DNA of 64,000 nucleotides from Erythrobacter crassostreae. Its GTDB lineage: Bacteria; Pseudomonadota; Alphaproteobacteria; Sphingomonadales; Sphingomonadaceae. Made by a program: the position numbers and the translations under genes. The stretch's first letter is position 1; each line of letters opens with the position of its first letter. The notes beneath the pieces are model-generated. The model had not been told where the DNA came from and did no database searches. It was given only the letters and a program-made list of their open reading frames with translations. Of the stretch, positions 8,865 through 16,659 are shown piece after piece. Where the stretch lies: NCBI RefSeq assembly GCF_019204045.1, contig NZ_JAGSPC010000001.1, positions 1,240,001 to 1,304,000 on the forward strand. Reading direction: 5' to 3'.

Positions 8865-10670
8865 TTACAGCCCTGCGCTGGCGAGCATGGCGGATGCACC
8901 TTGTTCTGCGCCGTCTGCATGGGATTGAAGCATACGGTACATCTCGCGCCCAACGCCCCATTCCGGAACGGGGTCGGGTGCTGGTTTTCGCGCTGAAAGG
9001 TCAACGGTGGTCGAAAGTTCTCCGGTTGCGGCACATACTTTCACGACATCGCCGGTTTGCAGCATGGAAAGCGGCCCTCCGCCCAGCGCCTCTGGCGTGC
9101 AATGAATGGCCGCTGGCACTTTACCCGATGCACCGGACATACGGCCATCGGTTACCAGCGCCACGGAATGCCCGCGGTCTTGCAGGACAGCGAGCGACGG
9201 CGTCAGCGAATGCAGCTCCGGCATTCCGTTGGCACGCGGGCCTTGAAAACGGACGACAACCACAACATCCTTGTCGAGCTCCCCTGCTTTGAAGGCTGTG
9301 ACCACGTCGGCTTGGTTCTCAAAAACGCGGCAGGGCGCTTCAACCGTAAATCGCTCGGGCGCGACAGCGGAGGATTTGAAACAGGCGCGGCCCAGATTGC
9401 CCGTCACCAGCTTCATTCCGCCATCAGCAAGAAACGGATCGGACGCAGGACGCAGCATCGTATCATCACGGCTTTCCATGACCGGTGACCAAGCAAGCGT
9501 GTCACCCTCAAGCACAGGCTCCGCCGTGTATGCTTCCATTCCGCCGTCCGAAATCGTCAGCAAATCTGCGTGGGCAAGCCCTTCATCGAGCAGTGTATGG
9601 GTGACATAGGCCATGCCGCCGGCTGAATGGAAATGGTTCACATCGCCTGAGCCATTCGGATAGACCCGCGCGAGCAGCGGTACGACGCTCGACAGCTCTG
9701 CCAGATCATTCCAATCAAATACGATGCCCGCTGCACGGGCCATCGCTGGAATGTGGATCGCATGGTTGGTCGATCCCCCGGTTGCGAGCAGGCCGATAAC
9801 TGCATTTACAATGGCTTTTTCATCCACGACCTGCGCCAGAGTGCGCTCCGTAGTGCCTGCAAGCTCAGCGAGCCGGTGAACTGCCGCCCGATCTAGCGAC
9901 TGACGCAGCTTGGTGCCTGGCTGCACAAAAGCGCTACCCGGAATATGTAGGCCCATCATCTCCATCATCATCTGGTTAGAATTGGCCGTGCCGTAGAATG
10001 TGCAGGTGCCCGGTGAATGATAGCTGCCAAGCTCGCTTTCAAGCAGCGCGTCGCGGCCAATCTGGCCGGCTGCGAATTTCTGGCTGGTTTCCTGCTTCTG
10101 TTGATTGGAGATGCCCGATGGCATCGGACCGGAAGGCACGAATACGGCTGGCAAGTGACCAAACCTGAGCGCGCCCATCAACAGGCCCGGCACAATCTTG
10201 TCGCAAATGCCGAGACACGCTACACCGTCATACATCTGGTGCGACAGCGCGACGCCGGTCGACATGGCAATGACATCGCGGCTGAACAGTGACAATTCCA
10301 TGCCGTCTTCGCCCTGTGTCACACCGTCACACATTGCGGGTGTGCCGCCTGCGACCTGCGCGGTTGCGCCAACCTCGCGCGCGAAAATTTTCATCCGGTC
10401 AGGATAGCGGCCATAGGGCTGATGCGCGGACAGCATGTCATTGTACGCGCTGACGATGCCGATGTTCGGCCCGCGACCTGCTTTCATCGCGTCCTGATCT
10501 TCCATCGCACCTGCAAAAGCATGGGCGAGGTTGGAGCAAGCGACATCCTTATGCTCGGGCTTGCGATCAGCTTCGCGTTGCATCAGTTCAAGATAAGCGG
10601 ACCGGCTGGCTTTGGAATTCTCGATTATCCGCTGCGTTACACGGTGGATCGTATCGTTGAGCTTAGTCAT
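8865..10670 (-). CDS. edd: Phosphogluconate dehydratase
   Basis: A 601-residue member of the IlvD/Edd family that dehydrates 6-phosphogluconate to 2-keto-3-deoxy-6-phosphogluconate using a [4Fe-4S] cluster. Cluster-binding cysteines sit in the usual blocks: [35 protein letters not shown] and [19 protein letters not shown]. The length is normal for Edd. Its start overlaps the zwf stop by 8 bases. Neither eda (the aldolase that follows in the pathway) nor pgl is in this window. Confidence 0.95.
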   Translation of the reverse strand: MTKLNDTIHRVTQRIIENSKASRSAYLELMQREADRKPEHKDVACSNLAHAFAGAMEDQDAMKAGRGPNIGIVSAYNDMLSAHQPYGRYPDRMKIFAREVGATAQVAGGTPAMCDGVTQGEDGMELSLFSRDVIAMSTGVALSHQMYDGVACLGICDKIVPGLLMGALRFGHLPAVFVPSGPMPSGISNQQKQETSQKFAAGQIGRDALLESELGSYHSPGTCTFYGTANSNQMMMEMMGLHIPGSAFVQPGTKLRQSLDRAAVHRLAELAGTTERTLAQVVDEKAIVNAVIGLLATGGSTNHAIHIPAMARAAGIVFDWNDLAELSSVVPLLARVYPNGSGDVNHFHSAGGMAYVTHTLLDEGLAHADLLTISDGGMEAYTAEPVLEGDTLAWSPVMESRDDTMLRPASDPFLADGGMKLVTGNLGRACFKSSAVAPERFTVEAPCRVFENQADVVTAFKAGELDKDVVVVVRFQGPRANGMPELHSLTPSLAVLQDRGHSVALVTDGRMSGASGKVPAAIHCTPEALGGGPLSMLQTGDVVKVCAATGELSTTVDLSARKPAPDPVPEWGVGREMYRMLQSHADGAEQGASAMLASAGL

Positions 10671-12126
10671 GCCAGCTTACTCCGTCGCGTTCGGTTAGCG
10701 CGATGGCGGCGCTTGGCCCCCATGTGCCTGCGCTGTAAGTCTTTGGTGTGATACCCGCTTCTTCCCAAACGGCGCGGATTGCATCGATCCAATGCCACTG
10801 CGCCTCCACCTCGTCCCGGCGTACAAACAGGGTTTGATCACCTTGGATTAGGTCAAGTAAAAGCCGTTCATAGGCAATGCGCCGGTGCTGCCCGACGAAG
10901 GCGTCGGGCATCGTAATCTCCAGCGGCACCTGGCGCAGCTTCACCCCGTCTGTCCCAAGGCCGGGGACCTTCGCCATAAGAGACAGCGTGATATTCTCTT
11001 CTGGTTGAATCCCGATCAAAAGCTGGTTTGGCTGCATTCCGGCACCCATGCCTTCAAAAATGGAGTGCGGGACACTGCGAAATCTTACAACAATTTCGGT
11101 CACACGCTCGGGCAGGCGTTTGCCGGTGCGCAGGTAAAACGGCACACCTTTCCAGCGCCAATTGTCGACATGGGCCTTGATCGCGACGAACGTTTCGGTG
11201 TCGCTGTCTTTGCCAAGCTCATCATCATAGCCGGGCACCGCTTCGCCATCGACTGCGCCTTTGCGATACTGACCGGTGACAGTCTCATCCGGGTTTACGC
11301 GGCGCAGCGCCCGCAGCGCTTTGACTTTCTCATCGCGCACGGCGGTCGCATCAAAGCTGGTTGGCGGCTCCATCGCGACCAGTGCGAGTAGCTGAAGCAT
11401 GTGGTTTTGCACCATGTCGCGCATCGCGCCGCTATCGTCGTAATAGCCTACGCGCGATTCCAGGCCGACAGTCTCGCCGACCGTGATCTGCACATGCTCG
11501 ATATAGTTTGAGTTCCAGATTGGTTCGAACAGGATGTTGCCAAACCGCAGAGCGAGAAGGTTCTGAACGGTTTCTTTGCCCAGATAGTGGTCGATCCGGA
11601 AAATCCGGTCTTCGGTAAAGGCGTCAGCAACCGCATCATTGATGGCGCAGCTGCTCTGCAGATCTGTGCCGAGAGGTTTTTCCAACCCGATGCGAACGTG
11701 GTCACCGGTCAATCCGGCATGCTGCAATCCAGCGATCGTCGGCCCAAACAGGCTGGGTGCGGTGGAGAGGAATATGGCGAGGCCGCCATCGCCATCTTCG
11801 TTTGTCGACGGGCCGACCTTATCCGCCAATTCGGCAAAGCCATCCAATGTGGTCGCATCAAGTGCTTGATAAAAAAGCCGGTTCAGGAACGTCGCCATCC
11901 CGCCGCGGCGCTCAGCCGGGAGGAATGTCTCAAGCGCCTCACGCGCCATATTCCGAAATTCGGTATCGTCGATATCGCTGCGAGCGGTTCCGACAATCCG
12001 CAGGTTTTCCGGAAGCAGTCCATCGGCGTCGAGAGCGCAAAGGCTTGGCAAAAGCATTCGCCGCGCAAGGTCTCCGGTTGCTCCGAATAGCAGCAAACGA
12101 TCCGCGGAAATTGCCGGTTTGTCCAT
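10663..12126 (-). CDS. zwf: Glucose-6-phosphate 1-dehydrogenase
   Basis: First gene of the glucose operon, oxidising glucose-6-phosphate to 6-phosphogluconolactone with NAD(P)+. The Rossmann motif is LLLFGATGDLARRMLLPSL, and the active-site block is RIDHYLGKETVQNLLALRF. Start chosen at ATG 12126 (487 residues), which has a GAGGGA ribosome site 10 bases upstream; an upstream in-frame GTG at 12153 adds nine residues that do not look like family sequence. The 5' region holds a 14-base palindrome-like site (12206-12219) matching the one before the LacI-type gene, so repression by that regulator is plausible. Confidence 0.95.
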   Translation of the reverse strand: MDKPAISADRLLLFGATGDLARRMLLPSLCALDADGLLPENLRIVGTARSDIDDTEFRNMAREALETFLPAERRGGMATFLNRLFYQALDATTLDGFAELADKVGPSTNEDGDGGLAIFLSTAPSLFGPTIAGLQHAGLTGDHVRIGLEKPLGTDLQSSCAINDAVADAFTEDRIFRIDHYLGKETVQNLLALRFGNILFEPIWNSNYIEHVQITVGETVGLESRVGYYDDSGAMRDMVQNHMLQLLALVAMEPPTSFDATAVRDEKVKALRALRRVNPDETVTGQYRKGAVDGEAVPGYDDELGKDSDTETFVAIKAHVDNWRWKGVPFYLRTGKRLPERVTEIVVRFRSVPHSIFEGMGAGMQPNQLLIGIQPEENITLSLMAKVPGLGTDGVKLRQVPLEITMPDAFVGQHRRIAYERLLLDLIQGDQTLFVRRDEVEAQWHWIDAIRAVWEEAGITPKTYSAGTWGPSAAIALTERDGVSWHD

Positions 12127-12205
12127 ACGTGAATTATCCCTCGGTTTGGCCACTGCGCACTATGGTGAGTGGTTTAGCGCGCTGCGCTCGCAACCACCAT
12201 AGCGC

Positions 12206-12219
12206 CGCATAGCTATTCA
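12206..12219. promoter_or_regulatory. Candidate LacI-family operator upstream of zwf
   Basis: The bases cgcatagctattca match 12 of 14 positions of the perfect palindrome tgcatagctatgca found at 15545-15558, in front of the LacI-type gene. It lies 80 bases upstream of the zwf start codon, a normal place for an operator. Function is inferred from the shared motif only. Confidence 0.5.
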
Positions 12220-12244
12220 AACATTCTCAGAAATCTCCGCTTTT

Positions 12245-12260
12245 TGTCCCATCTGGGACA
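12245..12260. repeat. Inverted repeat TGTCCCA-2-TGGGACA
   Basis: A perfect 7-2-7 inverted repeat between the divergent zwf and the secreted-protein gene at 12353. It is long enough to be a dimeric regulator site. The distance (about 119 bases from zwf, 93 from the other gene) suits control of either. No regulator can be assigned. Confidence 0.35.
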
Positions 12261-12352
12261 TTCAGTGATTGGCTGCACGATCCTAACCAAGGCTCACTTC
12301 AGCGCAGCGAACGACACGGGGTCGTTCTGCGCAGGTTTAAAAGGATCGTACT

Positions 12353-13228
12353 ATGAAATCTCTCGTGATCGCGCTGGCGGGAACCGCGCTGGTAAGTGTT
12401 ACCGTTACATCTGGCGCAATCGGTGCCGAACGTGTCGAGGCGGCCGGGCCGTTCGACAAGCTTAAAAAGAAGATCAAGAAAGCCAAGAAAACCGCCGAAG
12501 ATGTGGATGCCGTCGCCACCGAAGTTGACCGCGCAAACCGCACCAATGGCCGGTCGCTGCTTGGCAGTGCAGCCGGATCATCCAGGCAATCTGGTTGTCA
12601 TGCCAATCGCGGCAGCACATCAAATTCGCCTTGCACAGCGAAGGCGCCTGGTCACGTGGGCGGTGCAGCTCCGGCCCCGGCCAAATTCAAGGGGCAAACC
12701 AATTGTGCAAGCCTTGGTCTTGGCAATGCATTCATCGCTGAAGGCGGCAACTACACCTTTAGCCAAGGTATCAGCACCCAAGAACGCTCTGGCCTGATAA
12801 ATCGCCGCAATGTCAGTGCAACAGACGGTTGTTTCTTTGGCGGTCTGGGAGTTGGCGATGTTCTTTATGTCGAATTCGACCGCAACAAATATAAGAAACA
12901 CGACTATAAGATCCAATGCGTTTCGTATGACGGTTCGGAGCAACTCGACAACGTAAACGGGCCAAGTGTGGGCAATTACAAAGGCAAGGATGTGATGCTG
13001 CACACTGGTCACTCGCTTGGCTACACACCAACCGCCAGCGGCAGCAATTCCAGCCGGTCGGGTGCTTATGACAAGCATCTTGCAAAGCGCGGGCGCACGA
13101 TGCTGACCTTCAATTTCGGGGCTCTCCACACCGACAAATCGGGCACAGATTTTTATTGCCAATGGTTCAATAAGAACTCCGGGCAAAGCGCGATTGCCTT
13201 CGCATACCGCCGCGGTCCGCAAGGTTAG
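12353..13228 (+). CDS. Secreted protein of unknown function, cysteine-containing
   Basis: A 291-residue protein that I do not recognise. It begins with a signal peptide (about residues 1-25), followed by a strongly basic helix (LKKKIKKAKK, about 37-46) and a Ser/Gly/Ala-rich stretch. The remaining ~190 residues have many Gly, Asn and aromatic residues and scattered cysteines, which suggests a disulfide-stabilised extracellular beta domain. It is preceded by AAAGGA 7 bases before the ATG. The next gene downstream is another secreted, cysteine-bearing protein. It is divergent from zwf. A role in the envelope or outside the cell is inference. Confidence 0.7.
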   Translation: MKSLVIALAGTALVSVTVTSGAIGAERVEAAGPFDKLKKKIKKAKKTAEDVDAVATEVDRANRTNGRSLLGSAAGSSRQSGCHANRGSTSNSPCTAKAPGHVGGAAPAPAKFKGQTNCASLGLGNAFIAEGGNYTFSQGISTQERSGLINRRNVSATDGCFFGGLGVGDVLYVEFDRNKYKKHDYKIQCVSYDGSEQLDNVNGPSVGNYKGKDVMLHTGHSLGYTPTASGSNSSRSGAYDKHLAKRGRTMLTFNFGALHTDKSGTDFYCQWFNKNSGQSAIAFAYRRGPQG

Positions 13229-13285
13229 GACCGTGTCCATTCATTGGTTCATCGCTGGTCTACGATCCCGGCGCTGAACCATGCG

Positions 13286-13329
13286 GCGGCTGACTGGATT
13301 GCCTCCCCCCGGAGCATTCAGTCAGCCGC
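13286..13329 (+). terminator. Hairpin after the secreted-protein gene
   Basis: Arms gcggctgactgga (13286-13298) and ttcagtcagccgc (13317-13329) pair at 12 of 13 positions around an 18-base loop. There is no T run, so it may be an attenuator or RNA-stabilising hairpin between the two secreted-protein genes rather than a classic terminator. Confidence 0.4.
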
Positions 13330-13362
13330 AGCGAACATCTCAATAGTATCAAGGAATTCAAT

Positions 13363-13674
13363 ATGCGTCTCAAAATCGCGGCCCTATCGGCCATTCTCGC
13401 CCTCGGCACAGCACCGGTTCTTGTTGCTCCAGCAGCAGCGCAGGAAAGCTCAGGCGAAGTTGCCAAGGACGGTTCATGCCCCAAAGGTTTCAAGGCCAGT
13501 GGTTCGTCGTGCAAGTCCTCCAGTCAGGTCGCAATCGTCAAGCTCGGCTCTTGCCCCACCGGTTTCAAAGCATCGGCCAATTACTGTGTCGGCGACAAAG
13601 GCGACTACGCGGAAGTGCGCAGCGGTTCGTGCCCATCGGGCCTCAAGGCATCAGGCAAATATTGCGTGAAGTGA
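13363..13674 (+). CDS. Small secreted protein with three C-x10-C modules
   Basis: A 103-residue protein. A signal peptide ends near AAAQ (about residue 26), and nearly all of the mature part is a repeated module: GSCPKGFKASGSSC, GSCPTGFKASANYC and GSCPSGLKASGKYC. Each has two cysteines ten residues apart around a Lys-Ala-Ser core, separated by about 18-20 residue spacers. Six cysteines in three regular pairs suggest three disulfide-closed loops. I do not recognise the family. It follows another secreted protein and may share its expression. Possible roles (binding, matrix, surface coating) cannot be decided from sequence. Confidence 0.75.
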   Translation: MRLKIAALSAILALGTAPVLVAPAAAQESSGEVAKDGSCPKGFKASGSSCKSSSQVAIVKLGSCPTGFKASANYCVGDKGDYAEVRSGSCPSGLKASGKYCVK

Positions 13675-13692
13675 CATTTCACGCCCAATCGG

Positions 13693-13735
13693 CTTCGAAG
13701 GCGGTATTGAGCAGCGCTCTTTACCGCCTTCGAAG
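13693..13735 (+). terminator. Perfect 14-base hairpin after the C-x10-C protein
   Basis: cttcgaaggcggta (13693-13706) and taccgccttcgaag (13722-13735) are exact inverted copies around a 15-base loop, just after the stop at 13674. No long T tract follows. It probably ends or protects the upstream transcript. Confidence 0.55.
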
Positions 13736-13776
13736 ATTCGAAGTTTCTGACTGCAACAGGAAAATCTGACCCGCCT

Positions 13777-15447
13777 ATGTCATCCGAAAACGACCAGACT
13801 ATCGTCGATCGAATGATCCGGGATGCTTATGCGATCCTGCGCAAGCCAGAAAGCGTGATTTCGCTGTTGGAGCAGGGGGATCGGCATTTCGGTTTGGGTA
13901 GCGAAGGTTTCGCCGATGCGGAGCGCCATTTTGATGAGGCCGGCAGCCTGATTGATGAGCTATCCCCGCTGACAGGTAGCGATTTCGCTGAATTCACATC
14001 CGGAAATTCCGCGATGCCGGCGACCGAGCTAACGCTCGACATTAAGTTCGCGGTTGTAGCCATCGACCCTGCAGTCTTTGCCGAGGCGAGAATTACGGTA
14101 GGTCAGATTGTGCCGGAATGGATCTGGGATCCGGTTGAGAAAACCCAGGATATTCGGCTGGCAAAGACCGCAGGCGAGGGCACCTCTCACGGTTTCGTCA
14201 GGCTGTTTGTCTCCGCCGACGATGACCAAGGGCGTTGGTTCAATCTTGAAGTATCGGGAGAGGGGGAGCAGCGCCTCATCCACTTCAGGCTGATCCAATT
14301 TCGCTGGCAGGTTGCCGCTGGTGACCGTTTTCAAGAGGCCTTGAACCTGACCGACACCGAGCTGGCTCTGACACGGCATTTGGTGGCAGGCGGCAGCGTG
14401 CGCAGCTTTGCTGAGAAGCGCGGGAGATCAATCGGCACGGCCCGCAATCAACTTAAGATGCTGCTGCGCAAGCTCGCGATCGGATCACAGCAAGAGCTGC
14501 TGATGCTCTATACCGGATTTGCCCATTCACTGCGGATGATAGACAGCGCACCGGGGCCCAAGCGGCATTTCTGCTCACGTATCCATCACGAGGGTGATGG
14601 TGATCGGATCGCGTGGGAACAACACGGCGACCCCGAAGGACTGCCCGTTCTTTACTATCACCCATTTTTCGAAGGTGCCCTGTTTACCGAAGAGCAGGAC
14701 GCGGCAGCCCGCGCTGCGGGATTGCGGATCATTGCGCCCTGGAGGCCGTATTTCGGTGAAACCACGGGGATTGGTTCACGCGCTGCATTGGTTGAAAGCT
14801 TTGGCCACCGGCTCGAGATGATGCTTGGCGATATTGGCGTCGAAAAATGCGCCATTCTCGCCAACCGTGCCGGAGCGCCCTATGCGATTTCCTTTGCCAA
14901 ACATCACGCGCACAGATGCTGCGGCGCGGTGCTCGCCGGGCCTGTGATACCGTTTCCGACTTGGGCGGATTTGCGGCGAACCAAGACCGGATATCGGCGC
15001 CCACTACAACTCACCCGCCTCGCCCCATCCTTTGCGCGGGTCTATATCAGGGCAACACTTGCCGGATCATTGCGAGGGGACTTCGACAAGTTTCTTGAAG
15101 ACCTGCTCAGGGATAATCCGACCGATCGGGCGTTCTTCAGGAAGCCGGAAGTAAGGGAACTCGTCAGGCTCGCTGGCACATACACCTTCGCCAAAACGCT
15201 GGATGGCCCGGTTGAAGGGGTAATAATGGAGGCAAGCGACTGGAGCGAATACTGCCGCGATATCAAAATTCCTGTCGTCGTCGCGGTGGGCGATCAGGAA
15301 GGCTCCGTCAGCCTCGAGCATTTTGGCGATTTCGCGGATGAGTACGGTTTTGAATTGGCAACCGGTTTCCAGCGTTCGAGCGAACTTGTCTTACACGACG
15401 ACCCCGCGCGGATTTTTGCGATGCTGAGGCAGCAACTCACGGCTTAA
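13777..15447 (+). CDS. LuxR-type HTH fused to an alpha/beta-hydrolase-like domain
   Basis: A 556-residue protein in three parts. Residues 1-185 are an unassigned N-terminal region, possibly sensory. Residues 190-245 are a LuxR/GerE-type helix-turn-helix (LTDTELALTRHLVAGGSVRS, then a GTARNQLKMLLRKL recognition helix). Residues 275-556 resemble an alpha/beta hydrolase (HGDPEGLPVLYYHPFFEG is like the oxyanion strand region). The nucleophile elbow, normally GxSxG, reads ANRAG at 362-366, with Arg where Ser is expected. The domain is therefore probably not a hydrolase but may bind a small ligand. No membrane segments or signal peptide. It is likely a transcription regulator with an unusual effector domain; target unknown. 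Confidence 0.75.
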   Translation: MSSENDQTIVDRMIRDAYAILRKPESVISLLEQGDRHFGLGSEGFADAERHFDEAGSLIDELSPLTGSDFAEFTSGNSAMPATELTLDIKFAVVAIDPAVFAEARITVGQIVPEWIWDPVEKTQDIRLAKTAGEGTSHGFVRLFVSADDDQGRWFNLEVSGEGEQRLIHFRLIQFRWQVAAGDRFQEALNLTDTELALTRHLVAGGSVRSFAEKRGRSIGTARNQLKMLLRKLAIGSQQELLMLYTGFAHSLRMIDSAPGPKRHFCSRIHHEGDGDRIAWEQHGDPEGLPVLYYHPFFEGALFTEEQDAAARAAGLRIIAPWRPYFGETTGIGSRAALVESFGHRLEMMLGDIGVEKCAILANRAGAPYAISFAKHHAHRCCGAVLAGPVIPFPTWADLRRTKTGYRRPLQLTRLAPSFARVYIRATLAGSLRGDFDKFLEDLLRDNPTDRAFFRKPEVRELVRLAGTYTFAKTLDGPVEGVIMEASDWSEYCRDIKIPVVVAVGDQEGSVSLEHFGDFADEYGFELATGFQRSSELVLHDDPARIFAMLRQQLTA

Positions 15448-15544
15448 GATGATCAGACAACTGATTGACGTTTTTCAAGGCGAATTGTGTGCGCAGAATG
15501 TCCCCTTGCGCTGGTATGACGATCAATTGTCCGGCATAGCGTAT

Positions 15545-15558
15545 TGCATAGCTATGCA
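15545..15558. promoter_or_regulatory. Candidate autoregulatory operator of the LacI-type gene
   Basis: tgcatagctatgca is a perfect 14-base palindrome, 23 bases before the start codon at 15582. A partial copy (gcatagcgtat) begins just upstream at 15534. With TTGTCC at 15527 as a possible -35, the palindrome would cover the -10 region. A matching site lies before zwf. Confidence 0.55.
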
Positions 15559-15581
15559 TTGCCCTTTGGGAGGGGCGCCTG

Positions 15582-16640
15582 ATGGACAATGTTCGCAAAC
15601 CCGCGCGAGTTACCAGTTTCGATGTCGCTGAACGCGCTGGCGTAAGCCAGTCGACGGTTAGCCGTGCGCTGTCAGGATCGTCAGTGATCAGCGAGGCCAC
15701 CCGTGACAAGGTGCTCGGCGCGGCGCAGGAACTCGGATATTTCGTTGATGAGCGCGCTGCGCGTCTCCGGCGCGGCCATACTGGTACAATCTCAACCGTA
15801 GTAATCTGCAAGCCGGGCGGCGGCGCGCGCGATGTGAACCCGTTCTCCTATGCACTTTTGGGCGGTATTTGTGCCGCTGCCGCCGAACGCGGCCTTGAAG
15901 TTCTGGTTTCGCTTCAGGCTGAAGAGGAGCGTTTGTTCGGTCACTATGTCGAGCGCGGTCAGGCCGAAGGTATGATTGTGATCGGCACCACGGCGAACCG
16001 CACCGCTTGGGATTACTTTCGCAAGGTGGGCGAGAATACACAGCCAGTTGCCTATTGGGGATCGCCTTTGGGTGACCTTGATTGGGTTTCTTCGGATAAT
16101 GAAGCGGGCGCGCGGCTGGCCGCAGAGCATCTGGTCGAGCAAGGCTGCAAAGAATTGATCGTGGTCGGCTCTCACACAAGCACGCAGCGCCAGTTCGCTG
16201 AACGGGTTGATGCATTTATCGCCCGCGCCAAACAATTGGGGGTCGCTGCAAGTCTGGCAACCATCGAACCAGGCGGCGCCCGCCGTGAGCAAGGACGCAT
16301 GGCGACCGAGGCACTGTTGGAGGGCGGCGAGAGTTTTGACGGCATCTTCGCGGTTTGTGATGCCCTTGCTTTCGGAGTTATGGAAGCATTGCAAACAGCC
16401 GATCTAAGCATCCCTGATGATGTTAAGCTGGTTGGGTTTGATGGTATTCCGGCAAGCGAACTGACAACGCCGCCTCTCACGACGATTGAGCCTGACCTTG
16501 ATCAGGCAGGCCGATTGCTTGTCGAAGCGATTGCTGATGGAAGCGAAGAATCAAGCACACGGCGCGTTCCGGTTAGATTGTTGGTGCGCGGCAGCAGTGA
16601 AAGAACAGGCTTTTCTTTCACTGTAAATTCAATAGGCTGA
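15582..16640 (+). CDS. LacI-family transcriptional regulator
   Basis: A 352-residue regulator of normal LacI/GalR length. The N-terminal helix-turn-helix reads FDVAERAGVSQSTVSRALSG, followed by the hinge helix region (RAARLRRGHTGTI). A periplasmic-binding-protein-like effector domain follows, with the typical VKLVGFDGIPASELTTPPLT near the end. Sugars or sugar acids are the usual effectors. A palindrome immediately upstream also appears before zwf, so control of the zwf-edd-glk operon is the best guess. The TPR-like gene starts 19 bases after its stop and is probably co-transcribed. Confidence 0.92.
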   Translation: MDNVRKPARVTSFDVAERAGVSQSTVSRALSGSSVISEATRDKVLGAAQELGYFVDERAARLRRGHTGTISTVVICKPGGGARDVNPFSYALLGGICAAAAERGLEVLVSLQAEEERLFGHYVERGQAEGMIVIGTTANRTAWDYFRKVGENTQPVAYWGSPLGDLDWVSSDNEAGARLAAEHLVEQGCKELIVVGSHTSTQRQFAERVDAFIARAKQLGVAASLATIEPGGARREQGRMATEALLEGGESFDGIFAVCDALAFGVMEALQTADLSIPDDVKLVGFDGIPASELTTPPLTTIEPDLDQAGRLLVEAIADGSEESSTRRVPVRLLVRGSSERTGFSFTVNSIG

Positions 16641-16659
16641 CCTTGTAAGAGGGGCCTCT

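Noticed and set aside
12620-13240. 206-residue frame opposite the secreted-protein gene
   Set aside because: The plus frame has a signal peptide and ribosome site; this one has neither.
15463-15476. ttgacgtttttcaa as an FNR box
   Set aside because: Only the outer four bases of each half match; no oxygen-linked gene follows closely.
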